Below, piece after piece: positions 45,666 through 57,329 of a stretch of DNA of 64,000 nucleotides. This DNA is from Letharia columbiana (Eukaryota > Ascomycota > Lecanoromycetes > Lecanorales > Parmeliaceae): contig NW_023501073.1 of the NCBI RefSeq assembly GCF_014066305.1, forward strand, positions 62,001-126,000. Reading direction: 5' to 3'. The position numbers and the translations under genes were made by a program. The notes below the pieces were generated by a model that was not told the DNA's origin, did no database searches, and saw only the letters and a program-made list of their open reading frames with translations. Position 1 is the stretch's first letter. Each line of letters opens with the position of its first letter.

Positions 45666-46906
45666 TCAATAGCCCCTCTTCCTATCGACAACGTTGATCA
45701 TCCTTTCCCCCTTCTCCCTCCTGTCCAGATTCACCTCCAACACCTGGAACGCGCGATCCACATACGCTTCCCCGAGCCCGCTGATATGCGGCGTGATGAT
45801 ACAGTTCGGTGCTTCCCACAACGGGTCGTCCTTGGGCAGCGGTTCCGGGTCCGTCACATCCAGCGCCGCGCCTCGCAATCCGCCTCCGCCATCGCCTCCG
45901 TCTAATGGGTCGTTGTCGTCGTAGGCTTTGAGGGAGGCGATGAGGTCGGATTGCACGATGATTTGTCCGCGGGAGATGTTGGATATGAAAGCGTTCTTCT
46001 TCTTGCCTAGGATTGCGAATTCTTCGGCGCCGATGAAGTGGGTTGTCTCTTTCGTCAAAGGAACGCTGATGAGGAGGTGATCGATGTCTTGCGCGAGGAA
46101 ATTGCGTAGAGAAACCTTATCCAGGCCGCTGAACCAGGCTTCCGGGATCGAGCCGTCTGGGTCGCCGGTTCCGGGGACGATGAAACCTTTGTCGTGTTTC
46201 GATTCTGGCGTGGTGCGTGGAGAGGCTGTGTACGCGATGACATCCATGCCCATGCCGCGAGCTACGCGGGCAACTTGGCGACCTATGCTGCCGTAGCCGA
46301 GGACGCCTAGTCGCTGGCCTGCTTTATCCTTCAAACTCTGCAAGGCCTTTATGTTCTTGGCTCTGTCCCATTCGCGATTCTTTTGCAGTGTGTGGAGGAA
46401 GGAGTAGTGATGCGAGTGGGCCAGCGCGGTCAGGATGACCCATTCCGCAATTTGGGGGCCGTGAATGCCCGACGAGGTGGTCAACGGGATCGAGGTGCTT
46501 GTATAGATTGGAGAATTCGCGATGTGATTCGTGCCGGCGGAGAAGAAATGGATGAGTCGGAGGTTGGGGCAGGCTTCGGGACTCGGAGGGAGAGCGGACA
46601 GTGTGACGAGGATGGTAGCATCCTTGTATATTTCTACAGCGGGCATAGCATTCAGCAATCATCCATCACACCCAGCTACTGAGAGGAGCAGGAGGCGGAG
46701 GCGGAAGAGAAAGAGAGGGGGAGGTCAATCAAACCTTTCGGTATATCCTCCTCGCCCATCCACGGCGTGCTGGTGAAGAGCAAGCTCTTGAACGTAATCT
46801 TGATATTCGGATGGTTCTTCCTGATCCTGTCGAATATCTCGGTCGGTTCTTTAAAGGGCAGGATGACGAGCAGATGCTCGGGCTTCGAGTCGGGACCACC
46901 GCCCAT
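45666..46906 (-). CDS. D-isomer-specific 2-hydroxyacid dehydrogenase
   Basis: NAD(P)-dependent oxidoreductase of the D-2-hydroxyacid family (glyoxylate/hydroxypyruvate reductase-like), about 379 aa, probably cytosolic. The Rossmann motif is LGVLGYGSIGRQVARVARGM, followed by VIAYTASPR; the Arg after the second strand hints at NADPH use. Catalytic residues are Arg in SNISRGQII, Glu in DVTDPEPLP and His in ITPHISGLGEA. One 101-nt intron (46,634-46,734) joins MGEEDIPK to EIYKDATILVT with correct phase. A short GDGGGG loop insert precedes the catalytic Glu region. The substrate is not determinable from sequence. Confidence 0.9.
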
Positions 46907-47190
46907 GGTGAGGGATGAAGCCAGCTGGGCGAGGCGGAAGGTGGGGCTTTGGTTATCAATCGCTGAGATGAAGAGTAGCTGGGGATCTGTTGGAGGTGCT
47001 CAAGAAAGTGGGCAAGGGAGGTGAATATGTCCAATTTGAAGCGCAAGTTCAGATGAATATGATTACAATACGAGAATGTTTGGTAAGGAAGCTGCTCTAC
47101 CACAATATCTCCTCCGCTGTCAGCCGTCAATAGCCGATCTCCATATGCAGAACAACGCCAACCCTCCACACTGTCTTACATACCCCACCA

Positions 47191-47954
47191 TCACACCCCA
47201 ATCACCTCCCCCAATCCCTCAACAATCCTAAAAGTAATCCACAACTTCGCCACCTCACTCGGCCCTCCCTCTCCATTCCCCCTACTGCTAATCCTCGCAT
47301 TGAACACCCCACAAAAGCCCCTTTCAGTATACCCCACCATCGCATTCGCCAACGCAATGATAAATTCCCTCGGGATACCACCGGTGTCATCACTCGCATT
47401 GAACAGTTCCAGCTGCAGCGGTCCCGAGCTGAATTGTATAACCTTTGAGAGGAAATAGTGGTCCGGGACCTCGAGGAGCTGGATTCCGAGTTGGAACCAG
47501 AAGTTTGCGAGCCGGGATGCGGTGGGCCAGGAAGGGGCAAATGTCTGGAGGAATTAGTTTCGGTATTCAGCATCCTTTGGATGTATGGGAAGACGAAGGA
47601 GCAAGTGGCTTCGCTCGTTTCCTGAAGGGATGTCTTGTGACGAGGAGATCTGTAGAGAACACTTACCGTGAAAACATGGTAATGGAGGAGGAAGCTGGAA
47701 CTTAGCTCCTGGATGTGGATGCCATCGCGCTTTCCTATGGCAGTAGGAGTTACTGAGGGAGAAGAACGTCTGTAAGCGGGAGACAGTGAAAGTGCTTGAG
47801 GTCCGCTTTGCTGCTGCTGCTGCTGCTGCTGGGAAACGATAGGAATGGCTGGGTCAATGCTACTGCGAAGCGTTGGCGTAGCAAAAGACAGCGGAGTCCA
47901 TATCCCGAGAAGGGCAGCCAGCAATGGAGCGGCGCGTAGGAGCCAGTGACGCAT
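47191..47954 (-). CDS. Small secreted protein of unknown function, poly-Gln tract
   Basis: The product is 213 aa in two exons joined by a 122-nt intron (47,545-47,666; canonical GTAAGT donor). A signal peptide is likely (MRHWLLRAAPLLAALLGIW...). A run of eight Gln follows near residue 43, encoded by a CAG repeat, and a KR dibasic site (AIGKRDG) could be cut by a Kex2-type protease. The remainder (FAPSWPTASRLANFWFQLGI; FSSGPLQLELFNASDDTGGI) is compact, with hydrophobic periodicity and one Cys. I do not recognise a family. The GIPREFIIALANAMV segment suggests helix. Confidence 0.65.
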
Positions 47955-48712
47955 TCTCGCGGAATTTGCCGGGAAACCCTGGTCCTTCGCTGTATTCCTA
48001 CTCTTTCTATTCTCCTGTAAAACACGTGCTTGAAGAGGGTGGGACCTGGATTATAGCATCGCCGTACGCATCTGCGACGCAGAAAGCTGCAGCAGGAAAG
48101 ATTGCACCAGTTTAGGACGGGCATCGCAAGAGGGTCAGCGCTCATGCTGCATGGCGTGTATAGTCGCTGCCTCGATGTTGCGTAGGGCTAAGACGCACTA
48201 GAAGCGAGCGGCATCTTTGTGAACCGTTCAATTCTGGTTGGGCTCGTCATGAAGGCGCGCTTCTTGAGAACTTTAGACTGTCTTGATCTTTTGATAGATC
48301 AATCCCTTTGTTGGGCGGGAAAGCTCGATCGAAGCGCACAGCTGTGGTCAAGCGTGGAGATGGTACCTGACTAGTGTGGGGACGGTGATTGATTATGGTG
48401 GGGAAGGTGGTGTGTGTGTGCCGCCCAGTGAGTGGTGAAGAGCTGCGGCAAAAGAAGGTAGTCTGGGGTAAATATGCAAGTTTGACAGGGCCGAACCGAC
48501 TACGCGCAGACCACCTACGAGTACTTCCTCGCAGATCCTAGAATAGATATAGATACTTTGGAATTGATATGATGAAAAGAAAAAGAGAAAAAAAACAGCA
48601 TGGTCTGACAGGTCAAGTTCATCTAAGCATGGCTGGCTATCGCTAAACATTCGTACGCCATTTTACGAAAAGCGCTTGCGAGAACAAGGACACAGAATAC
48701 CGCCCACGTTCA
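47955..48712. other. Intergenic region
   Basis: This is the promoter of the secreted-protein gene and the 3' flank of the aldolase gene. No gene was seen. Confidence 0.5.
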
Positions 48713-49834
48713 TCATGACAGACTTTTCTCCAACTCCACAATTTCCTTGAAATCACTGGCAAATTTTATAGCCTCTGACTTGGTCACTCGAGGCAAAGGC
48801 CTGCGTGCGATGCCTCCGTACCCGAAGTACGTATCCAACGCGCTCTTCGTGCCTACGATGCCTCCAGAAATAGCGGCCCAGTCACCACGGGCCACAACAG
48901 CTTGCAGCTTTTTAGCCTCCGCCAGCTTCCCGGCCGCAAACAGGTCCACGATCTTGACGCAGGCTTTGGGCGCAACGTTGCCGATCCCGCAGATGACTCC
49001 AGATCCACCGACAATCAGCGTCTGCAAAGTGAAGTCTGCAGAACCGCCCATGCACATGAAACTGGAGCCGGCATCTGCGGGTGTGGCTGCATTTGTGGCT
49101 GCGGCGATCCGAGTCAGCTTGCCGGTGTTTCCGCATGTGAGCTTGCAGCCAACGATGTTGGGATGCTTGGAGAGCTCGCTGATTACGTCCGAGCTGAGGT
49201 CGATGCCAGCCACCGCTGCTGGGTAGTTGTAAATGATGATGGGGATGGGAGATGCGTTGGCAACATCTCTGAAGAATCCGACTATCGTGTCTGGCTTGTG
49301 GGATGGCTTGTAGTAGGACGGAGGAAGAACTAGGGCATAGTCGCCTCCAGAAGCTAGGGCGTCTTGACAAAGCTCGATCGTTTCGCGAGTCGACTGCGAG
49401 CCACAGCCCACGATGACTGGCAGGGAGTCAAATCCTTCATCGTTCAAAGCCTTGCGTGTGATGCGAGTGACCTGTTGTCTTTCTTGATGGGTGAGATGTA
49501 CTGCTTCGCCGTTGGAACCTTGCGTTGCAATCGCAGCCACACCAGCCTTGGCGAGTCTCACAGCATGTTTTCCTATCGCATCGGGGTTGAGATCCTCGTT
49601 GTTCTTGAAAAATGCCACCGTCGGCACGTATACACCTGGTCTCAACGGTCTATTCATGATGGGCATGTCGTCCAGCGAGGAAACAGATGCGCTCCGGGGA
49701 GATGGGTTGTAGGATGATTCGGAAGAAATTGAGTGGGTCAGTGTCGCTGGTCGGGCAAGAAGAGAGACAGAAGGAAGTTGCAGATCGTCTTGATGACAAC
49801 TGCCGGCAGGCGAAGCAGTTTTGTGAGGAGACAT
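48713..49834 (-). CDS. DHDPS/N-acetylneuraminate lyase-superfamily aldolase
   Basis: Class I aldolase of the DapA-like family, 373 aa, single exon. Conserved points: PGVYVPTVAFF at the barrel start, the substrate-carboxylate loop TQGSNGEAVHL (a GSTGE variant), the catalytic Tyr in IIIYNYPAA and the Schiff-base Lys in NIVGCKLTCGN. Fungal members include 4-hydroxy-2-oxoglutarate aldolase-like enzymes and 2-keto-3-deoxy-galactonate aldolase of pectin breakdown; I cannot choose between them. The ATG at 49,834 (MSPHKTASPAG) gives a ~75-residue Ser-rich leader. The later in-frame ATG before NRPLRPGVY would give the bare barrel. The leader could be a targeting sequence. Confidence 0.88.
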   Translation of the reverse strand: MSPHKTASPAGSCHQDDLQLPSVSLLARPATLTHSISSESSYNPSPRSASVSSLDDMPIMNRPLRPGVYVPTVAFFKNNEDLNPDAIGKHAVRLAKAGVAAIATQGSNGEAVHLTHQERQQVTRITRKALNDEGFDSLPVIVGCGSQSTRETIELCQDALASGGDYALVLPPSYYKPSHKPDTIVGFFRDVANASPIPIIIYNYPAAVAGIDLSSDVISELSKHPNIVGCKLTCGNTGKLTRIAAATNAATPADAGSSFMCMGGSADFTLQTLIVGGSGVICGIGNVAPKACVKIVDLFAAGKLAEAKKLQAVVARGDWAAISGGIVGTKSALDTYFGYGGIARRPLPRVTKSEAIKFASDFKEIVELEKSLS

Positions 49835-51658
49835 TTTGGGTGAAGGAAAAAAGACGAAAATGAGAAGAAAAGGAGCGGAGGTTGATTGGGAACTAGATAT
49901 TTGCAAAGGACGGGGAAGAAATCGGAATCCATGACATGTACAAAGCTAAAGAGACGTTCCATAATTATCCATACACGATGGTCAGGTTTTTGTGGTCGAG
50001 AAAGACTATGGAGATCAGCAAAGAGGTCCGAGCACAAGGATAAAGCCCTAGGATAGAGTGGGGGTCCAACAGGCTAAGAAGGTGAAGTCTGGTGGGAATT
50101 GAAATGGAATGCAGTAATAAGCTGATACACATCAAAGGGAAGGGAGAGGAGAGGAGAGGAGAGAGAGAGCTCGGAGCAGAGTCCTTGGAACGTCAGCTTG
50201 ATTTTCAGGCGGTTAAATTCCAATTGTCACATCTGAGTGAGGTGAAAGTCTTGTGGGGAGCAATTCTTTTCTTTTTCTCTCTTTTCTTTCTTTTCTTTCC
50301 CCAACCGTTCCACGGAAATCCCAGGAACGCTTCGGACCCCACATGCATCCCACACATAGCCTACACAATCCTTTCACTTGATTGGTTATATTTCCATTAT
50401 TCTCACCGGGAAAGGGGCGCTGTGGGAATTAAGCCTTACCATCAACGGAGAATTTGGTGATTGATCGCCAACTACTACTCGTAGTCTCCTGCATTTCCAG
50501 GGCATTTATTACTTTACTCTGCAAGCTGCTTAGCTGTCAAGCCAGGCGAATACTAAAGTACCGCACTATCGGCTAGTCTGGGAATCTGCTAGGTACATGT
50601 AAGCTACTTTTTGCACTGAAGAGATATTGATCCTGCCGGAAGAAAGGGACTGAGATACGAGATAGCACCGCAGATGGGAGAGCCCCAAGGGTCGCATGGG
50701 CTTCTCGACTCCCTTCTGCCGGGCTCATGAGGCGAAACCACTGGCCGAGCGTGGGGGTCTGCGGCGGGACCTTCCGCTGTTGAGGCAGGAACGCCACCTG
50801 TCACCTGTGCCTAGCTGTGATCTCGGGGAAAAAAAAATCTTTGATTTCCCCCCCCCCAAAAAAATGCCGTGGCCATCAGGGCAATTGAATTGACCGTCAC
50901 CGTCCATTCGCGAGAACGTCGGTCATTTGACTCATAAGAAGATCCAATGGTCTGGGTCTGGACCCGACGGAAGTACGAATTGGGATCATGGACAATTGAA
51001 GACTGTGAGCATGCGAGGAGGGAAATATTCGGGCTTCAATGCAAATTGGCAAAAGTAAAACAGTCCGACTTGAAAGCTTTCAAAGCCCTGATTGGGGGAG
51101 CATTGGACCTCGTGCCTGCTTCGTTCCGAAGAATTAGCAGGTGCCTATCTGTTCGGGCCCCACGCTAGAAAACGGAAAATTGTGTTGAGCGCTGTCTGAG
51201 GACTGGATTCACCGATTGAGCAACCTGCATCGGGGGGTGTTATGTTATTCGGAGACAGTCGGGCCTTCACTCATCCTCTTGTCGGGCTTCGGCACGGATC
51301 GACGAAGGAGACAGGCTAATGTAGTCCGTATATGACCTGCATATCGATGCACATGCTCGCGTGGCAGCCATTGATCTTCTAGAACTAATAAGCAGGGGAC
51401 ACGCATGAGCGTCCGTGCGTCAGGGTTGCTGCCGATGCAATCGATGCTACCCAACAAGTACATAGTCGCTACCCCGCATGATGCAAATAGTGAAGGCTTA
51501 ACGGCCATAAGCTTCGTTTGTAACGAAGATGATTTGATGCTTTCCGTGCCCCGCATGATTTAGGCGTGAGATAGCTTGCCACCCGCAACGTAGCATCTTT
51601 CAATTCCGTATCTAAGGCCGCAAGTGGCTTGGTCTTCATTCAGGCAACTGTCGACTCC
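49835..51658. other. Long intergenic region
   Basis: These 1.8 kb have no recognisable gene. They hold GA/TC-rich tracts near 50,140-50,170 and 50,270-50,300 and a poly-C/poly-A run near 50,848-50,864. A 73-codon + frame at 50,947 has no family features and is not called. Confidence 0.5.
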
Positions 51659-53117
51659 TCAGTTACCGTCACTATAATGGGCAGGCTCATGTCGTCTGCG
51701 GAGCAACTCGGCCAACGGTATGTCATCCTCGTCATGGAACTCGGCATCCTCGTCAACGCCGAAGTCATCCAACCTGTCTCCCTCTGAATCTCGCCAAACC
51801 TCTTCACCGCCTGCCAAATCATCGGATCCAACTGCCTGGGAAGCAAAGGACGCCTCATCATGGCCTCCATTCCTGTAGCGCTCATGGAAAGGTCGGCGCC
51901 GAATTGAAGTAGTGGCTCCTCCGTCATATCGCTTTAGGTCTTCCTCTTGTCTTCTACGAAATGCGTCAACGTTGTTTTGAGTCGTCGACAAGTCTTCATC
52001 GTAGACAAACGGTTGTTCGTAAGGTGGCCGATTGCTAAGCCTTGGCATCCGGTCAGGGTCTGGGGGTGGCCACGACATAGAGGGATCTGTCAATAGCATG
52101 TTAGCATTATTATATTTTTCAGAGCACACAGTACCTTCAAAGCCATTGGTCTCAAAGTCCAGGCCAGACTCGATTGATGGTGTTGCCGTGAACGGCCATA
52201 GCCAAAGCAAAGGAGTACCGCCCATTCCTTGCCTCATATTTTGAAGTATTCCAATATCATAAGGGAATTCCTGTTTCCTAATCTTGATTCTCATGCCGTC
52301 TGGGCCATCTAGATATCCTCCCAGGACCCGAGCTCGGCGAACGAGCGTCTGATGTCGTTCAATCTCCCATCCTTCAATTGTTGTTACATTGCCACCCAAG
52401 CACCAGATATTACGAGCCAGAAGGATAGCAAGAGCGAACAAAGTGAGCGAGTTTACAATCAGGAATATGAACAGGAAGACTAGCTGCGTGGGAGTAGGAC
52501 CGAGATACTGAGAAGGTCTGATAAGTAATGACCAGAGCATGATCAGCTATACCGACATACGCTTGGAAGATTACGTCCTGTCCAGACCACAGCTACTCGG
52601 AGGTAGATGAAGTACTCGAGGTATACCATTGATGCCGTTGCATAGCATAGGAAGCGGAGGAAATGAGGAAAGGTACGATGAGAGACACAATTGATAGTCC
52701 ATGGGCAGTGGTGATCCATCTTCGGGATACATCTGCAGGCTTCCATCAGATGTCGGCATCATTTGCAGGAGATGAGACCCTTGAACACCTTTGACAAATT
52801 TTGCAGTGATGTGCTCGGGGCGGCTTCAACGCTTCACACTTTCTACACCATCTTAGCGTCTTCTTAGACGGCGGTGATTGCTCAGAAGCCGAGTGATTGG
52901 AATTCCAGGCAGGCGGTACCCATCCAGGATTAGTGAAACATGCTCGAGCGTAGGTGATCCATACGCAAGCAACCAGCGCATTGAAGATGAATGCCTGTTT
53001 CTGTTCCAATGCGTGGGGCTCAATGTGGCGAAAAAGGAATTGCGATCCATAGGCGAGATATGAGATCAAGGCAAACACGCCGGGGAGTGCCAGACTTCCT
53101 AAAGCGCTCTGAGACAT
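51659..53117 (-). CDS. PFA4: DHHC palmitoyltransferase PFA4
   Basis: ER S-acyltransferase; in yeast Pfa4 palmitoylates the chitin synthase Chs3. The product is about 433 aa in four exons, with introns 52,733-52,788 (56 nt), 52,508-52,560 (53 nt) and 52,087-52,134 (48 nt). Four membrane segments surround the DHHC-Cys-rich domain: LRWCRKCEALKPPRAHHC, then CIPKMDHHCPWTINCV (about residues 111-126). The TTxE-type region is NVTTIEGWEIERH. The C-terminal Pro/Asp-rich tail begins MSWPPPDPDRMPR, a Pfa4 feature. Intron 3 is a multiple of three without stop, so a retained form would encode 16 extra residues. The start is ATG 53,117. A transposon begins about 90 bp upstream. Confidence 0.9.
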
Positions 53118-53302
53118 GAGAAGAGGCGAAGAAAGTAGCAAAGAAAGTAGGCGAGGATAGGAAGCGACAGGAAGGAAGCAAAGATGCAAATTTTTCAATT
53201 GACATTAGGGGCTATCAAGTTACTTCTACTTATGAAATAAGTCACTTATTTACCCCTGCAGCCCTATTTCAGCCCTATGATAAGCAGAAAAAAAACGACT
53301 TT

Positions 53303-53330
53303 TGAATAGCAACTCCGGACCTGCTATTCA
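53303..53330. repeat. Subterminal inverted repeat
   Basis: TGAATAGCA and TGCTATTCA form a 9-bp stem around a 10-nt loop about 95 bp inside the left end. Confidence 0.7.
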
Positions 53331-53619
53331 ACTTTATAAGCTACTTATTACGTATTCTATTATACGTTCTAGAGTAGCCTTCTATATATATAATACGCTA
53401 TCTCTTATTAAGCCTGATTCTATAGGCGTTATAACTAGAAAGAAGTCTAAACGCGCTTTAATAGACGCCTATATTAGCTATCTACTTATTAAGAAGATAA
53501 TTAATAATACTTTAAATAGTAGCGATTTTAGCCCGTCTAACTTAGAGACGGATTTCGTGATATAGATATTATTAAATACGACTAGAAAACGTACTCTAAA
53601 GTCTCGTCGTTCTATAGTT

Positions 53620-54560
53620 AAAATATTAGCGAATCTAGATATCTACTTAAAATGAAAGTATAAGCGATCGAATCTCTTTCGATAGTACGCTTATATAAAT
53701 TCTTAGATATTCGATAAATTAATAGAGCGATTCGACTTAATAGCGGTGTTTTATAATAACTCTAAATATAAATCGAAGTAAATACCCGTGGAACGGCAGT
53801 TATTTATTACTTTCGATAGATTTAAAATATATAGAAATAAAGTATCGATTTAGCGAGTGGCTATATAGGCAGGAATCGAATATAGAATAATAGATATTAT
53901 TACTCGTCGAGTGATTATAGTAATTCTTAATAGTAATCTATAACGAGATTATATTTAATAGCTAGCGAAAGAATTAGAAAGAGAGTATATAAAGGATTAA
54001 ATAGAAGAATAATTAGATAAAGAAGTATAGCGAGAAGGATGATATATAGTCGATAAGACTCTTATATCTATATTTTAGAGGTCTTATTAATATAATAATA
54101 TCTAATTCGATCGTAAGAGTAACTACTCTATAAATATCTAAATAATCAACACTCCGAATCTTAAGATTATCGATTATGTCTCGGGTTTCGTAGAAAGTCG
54201 TTATAATATATATTACTTTATCGCTATACGACTCGCTTAGAATTATATAAAGCTGCTAACGAAGGGGGAATAAATCTAAATAGACGTTAAATATTTTATT
54301 AAAATATAATATATAATTTCTTATAAGAAGCCTTTTAGCGATGTACGCGAGAATCGTATTTTTAATTTAAATCTATCGAGGATTCGTATTAAAAGCGAGT
54401 ATGCAATTAGTTATCTTAAAGAACGTTTTTAGTCGCTAAAAGAGCTTCGTATTTAGATCTATAGATTAAAAGATATAATATTTATTATAATCTAGGTTAA
54501 CGCCTATATCGTTCTATATTCTTTCTATCTTAACGATAAATTAAAGATATAATAAGACTA
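53620..54560 (+). pseudogene. PIF/Harbinger-type transposase relic (DDE_Tnp_4-like), element 1
   Basis: Reading + in one frame through many TAG/TAA stops gives YVSGFVESRYN, then YKKPFSDVRENRIFNLNLSR, RIKSEYAISYLKERF, SLKELRI and VNAYIVLYSF. That order is the late DDE and LK-RF-SL block of Harbinger-type nucleases. Almost every stop is TAG or TAA, where CAG, CAA or TGG is expected, consistent with C-to-T RIP changes on both strands. It is dead. The upstream part (53,620-54,100) aligns only loosely with the DNA-binding and first catalytic region. Confidence 0.72.
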
Positions 54561-55280
54561 ACTAGAATAGGATTAATTTCGAATAATAATTAAATAAGAA
54601 TAGAGATTAAGGAGTATATAAATTAATAATAATTATATCGAAGTATATTATCGTAATAAGAAGGGTAACTCTATAATAAGAGAAGAATATACGTAAATAC
54701 TTAAAGAATAAGCTATTAAATTCGAATATTTCGTAATTTAATTATTTAAAAAGGGTACGGAGAAGATATTAATTAAATAAGCCCCTATAGTCTATAACTT
54801 ACGCTAATTTTAGATGATAAATATTATATTTTATACTTACGCGAGGGGTAATATAGATTTATAAATTTACTAGTACTTCTAGATCTAATATATAAAAATT
54901 TGAAAGTAGGCTATAGAGAACGAAATCTTGAAAATAAGTTAAAATACGCGAACGGAGAAGGATTAATATTTTTATAGTAACTAAATACTTAGTATAATAC
55001 GAGAATAAGTATATTTAAAAAAGTTCCCGTAGTATTTAGCGCTTTTTACTAGATTTCGAGTTAATTATTATAATTTATCGAAGTAAATATAATATCGCGC
55101 TAACTTTATTTACTCGTAATACTTTTAAAAAAGACTCTAAGATAACTCTCTCTAGTACTTTTCTAATAAAGAGAGATATACGAAGATTATATATATTAAA
55201 TAGACTTTAGTAAGCGATTACGCCTATATTTTTACTCTAAAATAAGTATATTATAGCTAATCTAGATCTATTAAATATAA

Positions 55281-57194
55281 TCGTAGTTCGACTATTCGCT
55301 TCGCTTATAGTAGTTTATAACTTAAAGACGTACTAGTCTCAAAGACGCGTTTTTTCGCGATTTAATACTCTATATTATAATTTACTATTATTTTACTATA
55401 TTATATCTATATCTTATTCTAAGTAAGAGAAACTTATCTAGAAGACTATTAATAAGTATAAGAATAATTATTTTCGCAGCGCTATAGCGGCCGTAGAGTA
55501 TTATAGTCTTAAACCGCGATAAGTATAAAGACGACTTCGGGGATAAGCTTCTAGAAGTACTCGAATATCTACTTATATACGTCTTATTATAACTTAAGAA
55601 TAATTACTATATAACTATATTAATCGTCTAAATAATATCGAGTATTTACTTCGACTAAATTACATTTAAAGTACTATTAAATATATTCTTAAAATCGCTT
55701 TAAATCCGTATTATCCCCTTAAACTACTCGATAAAGATTAGACTATATAATTTATAAAACGATATTTTAAATATTATAAATGAAAGTAAAAATCTCTTAG
55801 TGCTAAATATAAGAATACGTACGATATTAAGAGTATACGCGTAATATATAAGAAATTTCGATAGAACTATAAAGAGAAGAGTATATAATATTAAGATATT
55901 TGAAATATAAATAAAACTAGCTTTCGAATTAACTATAGAATTATTTATTATATTATTACTTTAAATAAAAGTAAGTCTCTATAATTCGTAGATCTAGATA
56001 ATCGTAATTATATTATATCTATAGAATATATTAACGTTATAGACTAGAGTATACCTTTATTTATAATTCTAAAAGATACTTATATTCTATATAAATGAAG
56101 TAAAAACGACTTATCTTCGAATACTATATTAGTCGTTTCATCTATTAAATATTTAAATAATTAATTAGCATACGACTAACTACTATATTTTAATACATTT
56201 TCTTATTATCGTTAAGTAAGAGAATAAAGAATCTTAATTCTAGACGACTTCGAATTCTACTACACCTACGAATTTCATACATTTATCTAATAATTGAAGA
56301 TCGACTTATTTATACTTCTCTTATATTTTATATATATTATATAGCTATTAGATATAAGATACTTTTAACTATTTAAATATTATTATATAAAGATTATAAA
56401 TTTAACTATATATCTTAGAAGTAGCGACTTTAATAGATAGATAGGCTCGACTTTCTCGTAATATTTAATTAAATAAGAATCTAAACCTTTACGTCTAATA
56501 TTATATATTCGATCTTTTAAAAGATTAGTTTTATATCCTATAACTCTAAAGTAATATTTAAAAAAATTAGAAATCTAATACCTCGCGCTATAACTCTAGA
56601 CGAGTCTATATCTCTTATACTTACTAGAATCCTCTATAAAGTCGAAGATATTATTAAATACGATTAATGATTTAAAGAACTACTTGCTACTTAGACTTTT
56701 ATTATTTTAAAAAATATATAATAGTTATTAGCTCGATTTATAAAAGAATCTATTACTAATAACTACTCGAGATAAATTACTAAGCGAGATATTAAAACTA
56801 TTTATAAAGAGACTATAATTAAGCGAGTATATAAGATACTTTCTAGAATAATTATCTAGAAGAGAGAATAAATATTAATAGATTAAATACGTAAATCTCT
56901 AACTGTAATAGAAGAAATAGCTATAGAAAAGGCGGAGAAGGCTCTAAAGCGAGCTACTCGAACTAAGGAAATTTAGTAAAAAAAGGCCGATAAGGCTATT
57001 AAGGCTTATATTTAAAAGCTAAATTATAATCTATAGAAGCTAGTATATATATATTAAGACGTATTTATTAGAATTCGAGTTATAGAATAAGATCTATATA
57101 GAATTAGAAAGAAATAATAGATTTTCGCGTCTTTAAGACTAGTACGTCTTTAAGTTAAGAATTACTATAAGCGAAGCGAATAGTCGAACTACGA
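55281..57194. mobile_element. Nested Fot1/pogo-like element
   Basis: Long terminal inverted repeats are present. The left end begins TCGTAGTTCGACTATTCGCT (55,281) and the right end finishes with its reverse complement at 57,194. Similarity runs about 70-75 bp inward with RIP-type differences, including the AAAGACGTACTAGTCT stretch. Size is about 1.9 kb, typical of Fot1-like elements. It splits the surrounding Harbinger-like element, so it inserted later. TA-rich flanks fit TA target use, but the exact duplication cannot be fixed. Confidence 0.85.
55440..56900 (+). pseudogene. Fot1/pogo-type transposase relic (DDE_1-like)
   Basis: One + frame, broken by TAA/TAG/TGA, preserves the family order: an N-terminal HTH-like stretch (AVEYYSLKPR), YNIKIFEI in place of YNxDExGF, IEYINVID-SIPLFIILK, RILILDDFEFYYTYEF in place of the RLLILDGHxSH motif, and the downstream SLKxLxL-type region. 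Catalytic-residue positions are visible but changed in part (D/E to K, G to D), as expected from G-to-A RIP changes. It is inactive. The frame fits the element's long inverted repeats. Confidence 0.72.
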
Positions 57195-57329
57195 TATATA
57201 TAATCTCGCGTCTCTTTAATATTTAATAAACTTCTATTAAATTATTACTTTTAAGGTATTGCTAGCTATTTCTTATAATTAATAGTTAAAATATTCTTCG
57301 TAGTCTTATTTAATAGCTTAGTTAAGATA

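Noticed and set aside
50947..51168. 73-codon + frame
   Set aside because: No homology cue, no neighbours in support and ordinary chance length.
53302..53565. 87-codon + frame at the left of the RIP block
   Set aside because: It lies inside the transposon and is open by chance in AT-rich DNA, or is a leftover of the transposase leader. It is not a live gene.
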